Of a DNA stretch of 64,000 nucleotides, positions 50,456 to 62,900 are shown in pieces (within the stretch, counting starts at the first letter, position 1; every line of letters begins with the position of its first letter). This DNA is from Oikopleura dioica (taxonomy: Eukaryota; Chordata; Appendicularia; Copelata; Oikopleuridae), in the NCBI GenBank assembly GCA_907165135.1, contig OU015567.1:9491001-9555000 (forward strand). The letters run 5' to 3'. The notes below the pieces were generated by a model, which was not told where the DNA came from, ran no database searches, and saw only the letters and a list, made by a program, of their open reading frames with translations. The position numbers were made by a program, and so were the translations under genes.

Positions 50456-53400
50456 TTATTGTCTAGTGAGAAGCAAGTAGAAATCAGTAAACTTATCTTT
50501 CGAGGCTAGAACTAAACCAGGTGCGATCGCTCTGAGAAGATTTGCATTCCAACCTGAACACATTATTAACAAATCAAAATTAAAACATGATCAAGTCCTT
50601 TTAAAAGTAATCAAGGGCTGTTAACCTCTGAAAAACGCAATAATGCCTTCTTGCGCGTAGATAGTTCTAAACGCTGAAATTGAGGAAGAGTAATTTTCTC
50701 CAGTTCCGGATGTCATCATCATTCGCCGGCGCAGAGTGTCTGTTGGGTAGGCTGGTATTGAGGCAACTATACTGATCACATATCCGAGCAGAAAGCTTAA
50801 ATAGTATAATTAGACTTAAGATAAGATTTTCGTAGCGCGATAATTCAAAATTTCTGTACCGGCTTGGCAACGCATCAAACGAAAAGAAGGCTGAACGGCT
50901 GCCAGCACTAGAATATGTTGGAGCGACTGCCAGAGGGCGCGGCTTTAACTCCACCATTTTAACACGCCGCAATTTTAGGCTTTATTACGGAAATTAAGAT
51001 AAAAATTGATTAGCAAGACTTCTCAGAAGGTCTTTGATTATAACCTCATTTTACAGCTATTAAGTTTGTCTCTTTATATGGGTAACAGGCAAATTCATTA
51101 TCTTTTAAATTTATTTCGAAAAAATGAGTACCTCTCACACCATATTGCGCTTACTACTGCTCACCGAAAAGAAAAAGAAACTGAGCTGAATCAACTCAAC
51201 TGAGCGGATGTCCACTTGTTCAAATAAATCCTCTCGCCATCCCAACAATCCACACTTATGATAAAACAAGCGGCCTGTCAAAACGTGACCAGATTTAACT
51301 TCAAACCGGTTGACCTGACACTTTTTCGTGTGTCCGCCCTTTCCTATCTTGTTGAGTGCTCACGTGAGGTTGTTTTCAAAGAACTGTTGATTTTCATTGT
51401 TTGAATATTCAACAGTTTTAATAGTCAAAATTATTATACTATTAGACAGTAAGAGAATTTTTTGTTTGATATAGAAGTAACTAAAATGAACACTAAGAAC
51501 TGCTTTTTTGGAGCCTAAAGAAGTGTTCTATACGATTCGTAAATTGCTTGACAAAATATAACTCTGTGGCTTTAAATCTGGACAGTTGCGTGGTGGCTAG
51601 AAATTATCAAATTTATGATAACGCATTCCCGCCTATTACAAGGACTTACAGAAGCCGAAAAGCCCTTTCGATTGCAGGGATTCATAGCGCTGACCATTTT
51701 AAGGATAAAATTATACATGCGCCACGAGAGCGAAAATTTAAAAGTACAAGTGGCCAACTTTAGAAGTGCTCATAGGCGAAAGTGATGGACGCATGCTAAG
51801 GATCGACTTAGCTGAGAAAACTTTTGGAGCTTGATTTAATATCACAGCCGCTCCATTATGAGCACTGCCGAATGCGAAATCGACTCATCATTTACCCAGA
51901 AAAGCGTCCAAGTCCAAATGATAGAAAATTTGTGCGATCCTAACGAGAGAATGATCTGTGAACAGTCAAAACCTGAATGTGGTTTTATAAGCGCCTAATG
52001 GTAAAAGAGAGTAGCTTCTGACCACGTGTGGTATTGGTTTTAAGAGCTCGCGAATTTAAAGGATTCTTTATGAACAAGATTTTCTCGCGATAAGAATACT
52101 CAGAAAAGCTGTATTTTCACGAGTTAAAAGTTGTGTCTTAAAACTCTGGGACTGAGCATATGGATTGTCATTCTGGTTCCAGATATTTAACGCATGAACG
52201 CACGAATTTTTTTTCCTGCTGAACGCATATTGCGCAGATTTCTGCGCAGCACCTTTAGAGCGCTCTAGCGACGATTTTGGTCAAGATTTGAAAAAACTAA
52301 AGCAACCAAAATAAAGCTCAGACGCTTGCGAACAAGCTTATAATAGTTTAAAATCCTAACCCTAACCCGAACCTCGCTAAAAATACTGATTTCTAAAGTT
52401 ACTCGAAAATAGACCAGTTTTTTTCATTTTTTCTATTTCATTGATCTCTAGTACAAATGCACAAAAAAATGATCTTTATGATAAAATTTATATTTTATTC
52501 GATGCAGAAATGCGATAAAATGGCGTAAAAATATTTTTTATCGACGGAAAAATTAATGCAGAGCTTTTAAAATGGTAATAAAACGTTATTCGAAAAAATC
52601 GGAAATTTTCGTTCTGAAGCCAAATTTTTATCCTGAAGTCAAAATTTTTTTTCGATGCCAGATTCGGATTTTTCATCGAAAAAGAGCCCCTAAAGTGGGG
52701 ATCCATTTAAAATTTTGATCAAGTAAAGTATGAGTTATCGAGCTTTAAACGTGCTCTGCGCAGAAATCTGCGCAATATGCGTTCAAGCGTTAAATACAGA
52801 AGCATCTGGAATTTACATGAAAATATTAAGTGCTTTTGCTGTGGAAATAAAACCCGTTGTATTCGCAAAAAATTCGTCGTTGCTTACCTTGGGACGAAAC
52901 CAATTTTCGTTTGAGAATGACGTTCCAGAATTGGCTTGACAGTATCATAAACGCCAAAATAGATCGCCCTAATCGCGTCGGTTCGTCCAAATACGTACCC
53001 CGCGCTTTTAGTATATTTGGACACGTTATTTAACTCGATTAAGAGATGCGAGATTAATATCGCCTCCCCTATCACAAATCCCATTATCTTCAAGCTATAT
53101 CGTTTCGTTAAAATCATAAGCGCATTATATTACCGATTTTCATTTGCCAGTAGAAAACAACGCGTCATTATCTCTCCGGATTCTAAAGGCTGTTGAATTC
53201 GTAATTTCAGAAGGAAGTGCGTTTAATCGAGTTTTGACCCGGACGAAAGATACACATTATTTTTAGATGTTTTTCCAGTATCCTCCGGAAGCCGTATGTT
53301 TGACTCGACATAGCGCTAGACCAAAGAATGAACTATTTTAGTCCCAAACAGCCATTCTTTCTCAAGAACAAGAACGGAGAAAAAGTGTTTTTAAGTTAAG

Positions 53401-56400
53401 CACTTTCCACTATTTGAAACAACGGTGTCGACAACGTTTTTACACAGTCTGAAAATGACCGCATGTGGTCGAGAATCCGAGGAATATTAAAGCGATTGCG
53501 ATTCTTTTGACCACAACTTGGGCTAGCCGCGCACGATGGCGTGAAAAATCATTTTCTAGTAAGTACTCTCGTCCGGTTTTTGCGATAATTATTTTTCGCC
53601 GATTCAAGCGCTTAGGCGACGAGAGTCTTAACTACCTATGTATATTAACAGATACACCCTTTCCTTGCTAGGATTATGCAAAACTGATTCAATAAAAGGT
53701 CTTTGAAAGTTACGAAATAAAAAGCGAAAAAGAGTTTCAAATATGTTTTTAGTCAGTTGTAAAAATTGATATTCAATTTTCCGCGAAAATAACTGTCATC
53801 TGACTCAGCGTAAAAAAATATGATGTTATTATGGAAAACAAACTTTGCCAAAATGTCTTCTCCGTAAACGTATTAATAAAGGCCCTTGTCCGTGGGGCGG
53901 ACGCGGCGGTACTAGAATTTGGCGAGGCGCTTCCTGTACATTGAGATACCATAAACACCTAACGCGAATCCACGATATAGTCCAACCACTCCATCTGATT
54001 TCACGATCTTCCGGAAGCAGTCCAAGGTTCCGCTAAACTTCCGATTCCCGGCGCTCTGAACGAGATCAGCGGCTAGGCGGTTCCGAGCAAAATCCAGCGG
54101 GTAGACAACTAAAACAAATTTTTTCATTTAGAAATTTTAGTAACCGCTTTGTTAAGGAATAATAAACAGGGGCCCGTCCCTAAAATTGTCGGCTTGATTT
54201 CAATATTTTTAGAGTAATATGGAGAAAAAAACCTATTTTTGGGATGGGTAACCAAATCGCCAATCTTGGGGCCCAAATTTGATTAAAAATCTTTAAGAAG
54301 ATCTTTAGGATCTTTTGACAAGGTTATTCTTCGAAGGTAATTACTCAAGTTTGCTAAGTTTCTACATGTTTTCAATAAGAAGTACTCTGTCCATTTCCGC
54401 TCCCAATTTCATGGCTGCTTCACATTCCTTCGTCCCTTCTTTTGAAAGACGATAGGCGCCACGAATTTAGAAGGCTTTAAGTTTTATGAAAGCTTTATAG
54501 GCCGAGCTGAGAGGAGGGAAGTAAAAAATTACGAAGCCGCTTCAGACTTCCCACTTGAGGGGGATTTGCGATTTTTCGCTTATCGCGCGCCGGGATACGC
54601 TTATCGCGTGTAAACCAAGCAGATACTGTTATACATCGCGAATATGTCCGTCCGTGTTTATCTACTGAATTTTAAGCAACTGTAAAAAGTTTGGTCGAAT
54701 TTTGAGATTTCGTGGGCTGGGCAGGCCACAACTACAACGTGTATTGGGAACATATGATGCGCAGATTTTAGAGGGAGGAGTCGGTTACCGCGGTCTATAT
54801 TACAGGTACCTTGGTCAATTATGAAACCACTTGTGGCTCCTGAGACGGGTGTTTTCAAGAAGTTATATAAATGCTCATTTAGCCACTTATTGCTTTTTTC
54901 GTGATAAAATCTACTTTGTTTCCGAATACTTGAAAACCATTAAGTGAGAGAGGTTCAAGTTGGGCTAAGTTCGTTATTTGTTAATTATATGTCCGCAAAT
55001 CACGGCGGAAATAGGTAAGCAATACCTAAAAGAGACATTCCACCCGCGACGCCACCAGCAATCAGGTTGGTGAATAACTTTTGTCTAAACGTAGCATCCG
55101 ATGCTGACCCAGGCTTCATTTTCTCGTATAATTAGAAAATGGAGTTATCTTGGAAGCGCGTTCGATTTTGATGACAAAATCTACAAAGGGATTACCCCAA
55201 CAAATTGGACCCTGCTCAGACCAAAAATAAATATTCCAACTGTCCAAAGAAGGGTTACTCGTAAGGTTGGCTTTTTTTCACGAATTGCGTAAGCACGTAA
55301 AGTTCCTTTGGTGTCATGAGTGTTTGTTGGGAGTCAGCGCTGAACACTGCTGAATTTTCCCAGTCGCAGAGAATCCCAATTCGTCCTACCCTTACAAGTA
55401 CTCAAGGAGGCCCTCTTAATTTTATGATTTCTTTGAATCAAGTTTTGACATCTGGACAAGCATCATACAGCTTGGCCTGAGTTCATCTGGAGTTGACTTT
55501 CAACGCTGTCTAGGTATCCCCTTTGAATTACGATTATACTTTTTGGTAACGCGCAGAGGCACTAAAATTCAAATTAACCCTTCACACACGCAATTTGCAT
55601 GTGAATCAACTGTACTGAATTGCGGGACAGCTCTCCCTGACCCGCACTTTACTTAGACACGTTGCAAAATATGTAACGGGAATGCGCTTTCCCTTGGCTA
55701 TTAACATAGCTGAAGCCCGTTCCTACTGGGAAAAGGTCCTTTCCATAAGGGGTCCCGGTCAGCGTGTTATGAAATTGAGGTGCACCCAGATTGAACTTTG
55801 GGAACTTTTTTGCGCAGAGAACATGATACGATTTCGGGAAACATGAAAACGAACAGGTGTGTATTTATTGAATATTATTTTAGGACACGTTTTTGATAAC
55901 TGTTTCGCAGAATATCAGGAGCTCAAAAACCTGGATTCCGGCTACTTCTGTACACCAAAACCACGTGTGTTTAAAATGGCTTTTATCTGTACAACTTAAT
56001 TTTTTAAACAAAACAGCCCTTGAAAGTCGAAAAGAAAACTCTTGAATTTCGCATACAAGCGAAAAACTTCATTACTTTTTTTCAAAAAAAAAAGTGCGTG
56101 AGTCAACCAAAAACGTCATAAAGCAAAAAACTCAACGCAAAATACTCTCAGTTCCCAAGAACACGCAAACACGAGAAATTCTTGAGTTTGCTCCGTGAAA
56201 TTCTGCAATTATAAGTTACTCGTTATTTTGTTATTTTTCTCATTTTACGCTCCCAAAAGTTTCTAAAGGTAGTTATGACTTCTTGATGGGATTTACAGGC
56301 GCACTGTGACGTTATCTGTACCAAAGAAATCTTCAAAAATTATCTGCTTTGGCGCGACAATTTTTTAAACATGAATTCTGTAAGATTCATGATGAGGTTC

Positions 56401-57474
56401 ATACAGAAACTATCTAAGCAGGGACCCCTCATTCCTGTATGGTATCCTTGATCGTAAAATTCATCGCCTAAATTTTATGTCGGAAGTGATCAAAGAAGAA
56501 AGGAACGTCAGGCCATCCGGGGCACGGACGGGTGTAACGGGCATGCCACTTATGTCGGCTTTCGTTTCGCTTACCTGTGTAGGGATGTAACGCACGCAGT
56601 TCACCCAGTTGCCCCTCCAGAATGACAGGAAACCGTCGTTTTTAAAGACCCGCTTGGCGCAATCAAGAACTCCTCTGTAAGGCCTGAAAGAAATGTTTGA
56701 AAATATCATCCTTTTTTGTGGCAAGTAAAAAAGAAGAATCTTTAAATTTCTGACTCATTCATTTTTTTGAAAAAGAAATCGGAAGAACGGATGTTCCGTT
56801 TAGAAACGACCGTTCCTGTTCACATTTGTCATTCTTATCGTGGGTGATAACTCATTAGAGCTTCTCGTCCAGATTTTGCCAACAGTAGCTGATTACCGAC
56901 CGCCATGTGGGTACATCCATTATTTTTCCGGATTATTTTTTTTGTTATGGCAGAGCATAAGACGGAAGGGTTGATGGTTGGTTCTGGGAAGATAGGTGGA
57001 GTTTTAGCAGATTATGGCTTTTGCCCTTCCTTGTTATTTTCAAGTTAGATCATTGTTCGTGGAAGCTCTGTAATCATGAGGTTGAACCTTTGCTCTCACG
57101 TGAGTGGTGGACCTTAAGAGTACGAGATACTGATAAGGGGGTGTAAATGGTTCTCGTTTGGGTGGTCGCCTGTGGTTTACGAAAATCGTTATCTGCGGAG
57201 GGTGAACAAACTTTAGGAATTGCTGAAGTAACGATGATTTTTTCGATGTTCCATTTCAAGCTCAATACAGTACGTCTTGCGCAAGTGCTGACGACTTGTT
57301 GAGTTGTATGTCAAAATAAGTTTAGGGCGTGCTGCGCGGATTGAAAATTGTAAAACAAATATTCGAAGCACCTGTCGAGGACGCCTTGCTTGATAAGTTC
57401 GTTTTGGTTCTGCATTAATATCTTTATCCGCTCTACAGGAGCCGCGGATGTTTTCGACACGCATGCCGCGAAGC
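50456..57474 (-). CDS. Mitochondrial ADP/ATP carrier (SLC25A4/5/6-like), 5' exon not found
   Basis: Minus-strand exons 57474-57372, 56683-56575, 55113-55026, 54108-53934, 52968-52888, 50771-50626 and 50553-50456. The three carrier signatures are all present: APVERIK, YPLDFAR and YPTDTLRR. The last runs into RRRMMM, the nucleotide-carrier hallmark that defines ADP/ATP exchangers. The protein exchanges cytosolic ADP for matrix ATP across the inner mitochondrial membrane. All junction phases fit. The intron 53933-52969 starts with GA, which is needed to join ...ISMYR to AIYFGVYDT. The first exon (start Met and first helix) was not found upstream of 57474. Joining exons 2 and 3 directly leaves out about 12-15 residues (the ALNFAFKD-like stretch in other carriers), so one small exon probably hides in 55114-56574. 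Introns of 0.7-2.1 kb are far longer than elsewhere here. Confidence 0.85.
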
Positions 57475-59909
57475 CTTAAGGAGCAGGGTTCAGAAATAAT
57501 CGCATCTTCTAACTTAGGATCATATCTTTTAGCCAAGAACACTCTTTACTCAAATGTTTTCCTTTCGAAAATCGACTTCAATTAACGCTAGCTCGCCGGT
57601 TTACTGGAAGACACATCCTGTCTTTCCTGCTCATGTTTTTGCCACTTATTTAATCAAAAGTGATTCGGAGCACCACTTGGTCAATTTTAAGGTCGCTATT
57701 AACCCTTTCTTCTATCCTTTTTGCAGCGCTGGGGGGATTAAAATAAATTAAAAATTGCAACTCGTCAGAAGACGTAAACATGGGTAAGACCCTTAAGTTC
57801 AAGTCGTTAGGTTTACCGACGAACTGATCCAGAACACTGTCTGTTTATTTCGACAACTTTTTATCCGAAAGAATTCCTTATCAGTGAAAATATTTGGACC
57901 GCACAAGTCCTCTAAGTATACGACATGGCTAAAACAATACAATTCGAGGTGCGTTTTACTCCCTGCAACGCACGTGAAGCAGTTTACACGATGCATGTTG
58001 CAAATGTCAAGTACGAAAAAACTAGCGCTACCTTAAGTCAATTATAATTGATGTTAACTCAGCGGAGCACGAATTAATAGAGAGCCACTTATTGACAATT
58101 TATTTCTTGTTGACTTTACAAGCTCTTTGACGCCGATAACAAAATTATTTTCTTTTAAAATCGTTGTTTACAAGTCTAAATTTGTTCAAAAATGATGAAA
58201 TATGTCAAGCGTCGAATTCAAGAGAGCCCTACTAAGTCTTATCAGTTCATGGTTCAATATACCGAAAACACGCAGATAAGTAGCGACCCATTCCAATTAA
58301 TACCCATGCAGTTTTTTTCGTGGACCGATTTTCATCGCAAAAACAATGTAAAAATAAGGATAGAAGTTCAAATTTAAAAAAGATAACAGACCCTAAAGTA
58401 CCGGGCTTTGGTCAACGATAACGTTCGCCCTATCTAAATAAAACTACTCAGATAAGCACGGGTTTGCCAGACTTTGCCCTTGTGGCTAATATCAGGTCAC
58501 TCTAGGAAAACGCATGTTTAGACGAGTTCCGAAATCAAGCTGACAAATTCGAATATCAAAAAATTATACGCCGTACTTTTTTTTCCAAATTCAACCTGTT
58601 GCCAAATTATTTAATTAATCCGCAAGTCACAGTCTTGATTATTTCCGAACCCTGACGGAGAGGCCAAAGTTCTCGGCGGGTGACAGGCGTTTCATTCTAA
58701 TGAAGATTAATTTGAATTTCAGACGTCTTCCGCTTTTCACCAGGTCATGGTCAAGCCATTCAAATTTATTCGCAAACGTTCTCAAGAGACATTCTCTTGA
58801 TGCACAGCCGAGTTTGGTCACGAAGGAATTGCATATTCAATCTTTTGGCAGTAAAAAGTAATATGGCAGGGGAACATTTTTCTTCGTGAAATTTTCTCGA
58901 CTTCTGGTTTTTTGTTTGTTTTTGAACAAATAAGAGATTTTTCGATGGAATGCCAAAGTAAATTTAAAAAATGACCGGCATTCAATGACTAATTTCAAAA
59001 TTTATTTCATACTGTCGGAAGTGTTTTGATTTGCGTCCAACCAACGTGACTAGGGTTTATCATTTTATAAATCATTATTCTTCTCTATCATTTGTTTCCT
59101 AAACTAACCTTTGGTCAGACTAACCAATCCACAATGTTTTTCAAGAAGCACGACATGGTGATAAAACGACTCAGTTTTTATGATCCTCGATGAAAAAAAT
59201 CGTCAACCAATAAAAACAAAAAACCATGCCTAAAATTGTCTTCAGGGTCTGTGGCGTTTGAGATGATCGACATGGTCACGGTATGCCAGAGCATATGACA
59301 GATTTAGGTTGCTTTTAAAAGAGGTCCCAGAAACATCTCTTTTCTTCAGATTCCTGCGGTTTTCCATACATGCAAAACTCGCAATTTCTAGGGCCGTTAC
59401 TGATCCCCTGTTGAATAATTCTTGGTGGGCTCATCTTCAAACTATTTGGCGTAATAAAAGCATTGGAATTTGAAAGAAATGCAATCAAACGCCGCTTCTA
59501 TTTTGGCTAATCATGTGTTTCTTTATTCCATGAAAATGACGACCTGGGAGTCGATCCAGATTTTCGGTTTTATTTTGGATGCTCCTACCAAGAAAATCGC
59601 GTTTTCACGAAACCAAGCACCCGGACGACTCGAATCGTATAATCGGACTAGCCAGAAATCATATAATTATCGAGGAAACGAGCGCGTTCACAAGATATTC
59701 AGTAAATGTTTCTGCTTTAGTCACTGCTTTATATGAAACGAGAAGTTTTTAGAAAAAGAAAGTTTCGTTTCCGGGCCCGCTAATTCACGAGTTATTTACT
59801 TAACATCTCATCCCAGCAACCGCCTCTTTGTTACAACTGTACATTTTCATATAGTAAACAGGATAGTCTTGCACGTAATATCACTCGACTCCCGCGTGAC
59901 CCTCGAAAT
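57475..59909. other. Stretch between carrier and TRMU genes, nothing firm
   Basis: It should contain the missing first exon of the carrier gene on the minus strand, but I could not locate one with a matching phase-1 donor. A 43-codon minus frame starting MFTSSDELQF at about 57781 is open but carries no carrier signature. No other exon is supported. Confidence 0.4.
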
Positions 59910-62900
59910 TTACGAAACAACGATTCTTACTACGTTTTTCGTCTGAACCTTTTGTTGTGTCAGAGTCGAACTTATACTTTGGGATGTCACGACCTCGTGC
60001 CTTGGTGGAATGCCGACTTGGTAATCCTTCCTGTGGAGCATTTCGGCCCAGAAGGGGTGCTTCCGAAAAGGCTGAAGTTTGAAGTTTTGCATTTCCCAGA
60101 GCGAGATTCCAGCCGAATGAATGCAGCCGCCGCCTAGAAGGAACATTCTTCATTACGTCAAAAGAACAAGCCAGAGGGTCGTGGAGATTGTCTAATTCAA
60201 CTACTTGTACTTACCAACAAGGAGCATTTCCCCAGAAGGATCTTTGCCATCTTCCCAATCAATTCCATACTGCCCTTTCCGAATATAGATAGCAACGGGA
60301 TGCCCACGTGTTAAATTTACGATTGGCTTAAATTAGGGAAACGGAAACATCGTTGCGACTATCAGACTTGTTAAACCAGCAGATGCTCATCCTCTAACCC
60401 TTTCCTTGTCCATCCAGCAGAATATATGTTCGTCGATTTTTCTTATTGCAGCTTTATTTTGTTATTGAGAAGAACTAAACCATTAAATGGCAATTAAATT
60501 TCAATTTCATAATCTGTTTTGGCATAACAATTCCTGGTATAACGGGCGATCGATGATATAATCTGACAAAAACGGACAATACATCGTCCTCAGTTATCTT
60601 CAAAAGTCCATCGACTGGGAGAGATAAGTCCATTAGCGTGAAATTATTCGTGAACAGGGCTGGATGATTTGTCCCCGAACACGTTAACACGTCGCCGTTC
60701 GGAGATTTATCTGCACAAGTGGGATCAAAAGACGACGTAAAAATGATGATTCAAAAAAGATGATTTTTATGCAAGGCAGGGAAATTCATATTTTGCATAA
60801 TACTGCATTAGCTCAAATTGCTATGTTAACTAAGTACAAACATGCATATAAAACAAACAGCAGCTTGTTAGACTTCTCCAGGGCGAGAAAAATCGGCGCA
60901 AGTAGCAATTTAGAAAATTACAACATGGACGCAAAATCAGTTACCCACTAATGCCTCGAGTAAGCAAATGCAGGTGCTTCTCGTTCTCTTGAAACGGTTT
61001 TAGATGAGCTCCCCTTACGAAAAGCATTACTGGCTTTGATCGTGGATTAGCCGGATTCGGGAAGAGACGGAAATCTAAAGTTATTCTTCTTCAATCACTC
61101 GAAAGAAAAAACTGAGGGTCGGATCATTGAAATTGAGATACTCCTGGTCTTTTTATATGATTTTTTGGACGAAATGAGGGGAACCAGGAGTTCTCAATTA
61201 CTACTAACTATACTTTCTTAGTCAGCAATTTTGATATTTGTCCACATTTTTGTTCTAAATCAGCGCGTTTTTTCGATGTTCTTGCACGTTCAATGCAAGA
61301 TGGTTTTCTAGTGGCATGCTTCGATTGGCATTTTCAGCTATTCAGAGGAACAAGAAACATCTCAGGGTGGATTTTCACAAGCGCGCAGGCGGCGAATTCT
61401 TACGCGCTGAACAAAGTTGTAATATAAATACCAACTTGCTGAGCACGATCTTCTGCCGTTCATTTAAGCTAACTAGATTCATAAATTGGATGTTTCCACT
61501 GCGGAAATTCTTTAAGACAGACGTGAAAATGCTCCAACAAACTCTGCTCAAGAAGCAAGAATCAGCGAGTTTGACTAAAAGTGTCCAAGAAAGACTATCA
61601 GAATCTCTTAGCAGTCCTTGTTCAGGGTACTGATAAGGACCTTAGTGTTGATATGAGCATTTAATCGGCTTTCCGTGCGGCCGGTTGTTCGACAAGGACT
61701 GAGATACCGTGTCGAACGTGAAGGAAGAGAATCCTGTACTAGTGAAGGCGTGTTCCAAGTCTTGCAAATCGTATTTTGACCGAAGATAAATTATGACGCG
61801 GAAAAAGCTGATTAGTTTAACTCGAGAGCTAAAATGGTGAATGAGCGTCTTCCAACGAGAGAAGGAAGTAGATAAACTCATCGTATGAGCGATTATCCAG
61901 TAGCCGTTCTAGAGACATTTTAGAATCCTTCCTGCGCGATGATTTGATTAATAGAACTTTCATTTTTTGAACCATTTAAAATGAAAAAAAAAATACATCG
62001 GATTCAAAAAAGATAGTCTAGGTTAGAAGTGCGTGCATAAAAATGTCAAGAATTTTTCACTGAAATTGTGAATTCCGGAATTTGAATATCAAGAGCTCAC
62101 AAGGCTCGGCCATTCCATCTCTCTGATAATTTAAAACTTGGGAGAAATCAAGAGTACAGGGCACTTTTGCCCGCACGTTTTTACTGCAGATGATGATCCA
62201 CGTCCCTCGGAATCACATTAGACGAATCCAATAAAATTCACGAAATTAGCAGGCGGGTGATATTTGAAACCGAATCTGATTTTTACACCTTTCTAATCCC
62301 CTTGCTCAAATGATCAATGAGATTTGCCTTCCCTACCGTTCTAGCGGTTTTTATCTTTTTCTAGCGGTTCCCCCGGAAAAATTTTAAAAACAACTGTTTG
62401 TTCTGAAACATGCTCTACAAAGTTGACTCATTCAAAGGTGTCTTAAAGCAAGAAGTTACGAAAGATGAGTCCTAAGTCCGACCGATCCCCGAGTCTTGCT
62501 AAATCGCTCGGATCAAATCTATCTACCAAATAAAAGTCTAAGAGGCTTGGATCGTCGTATTAGTGGCTTGAAGATTGTATAACTTGCTGCTCGCACTGCG
62601 TCTGGCTTTTGATCCCCGACTACGACCGCAATTGGCCTCTTCCGATGGTTTCTCTCCTTCGTTTGAAACTTGGTCCGTTGGCCCACCGCAACGCCATAAA
62701 TCGGAAACGCGCGCTTCCCTGTGTGGAAGTTTAACAAGTCGCATCCCTGTGCTTTTATTTCAGTAGTAAAATATTATTTTAACTGAACGAGGGTTGACTA
62801 ATTCAATGTTCACTTTAGTTTGTGGCATGAACTTTATTGGAACTAAGATCATTATTTTAGCCATGTTCAGCTACTCGTAAGAAATTTAAGAAAGAAACGA

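Noticed and set aside
56030-56100. Plus-strand LNFAYKRK resembling the missing carrier segment
   Set aside because: It lies on the strand opposite to the carrier gene, so it cannot be its exon.
61316-61633. 105-codon plus frame within a TRMU intron
   Set aside because: Open but without any domain or promoter context; could be chance in AT-rich DNA.
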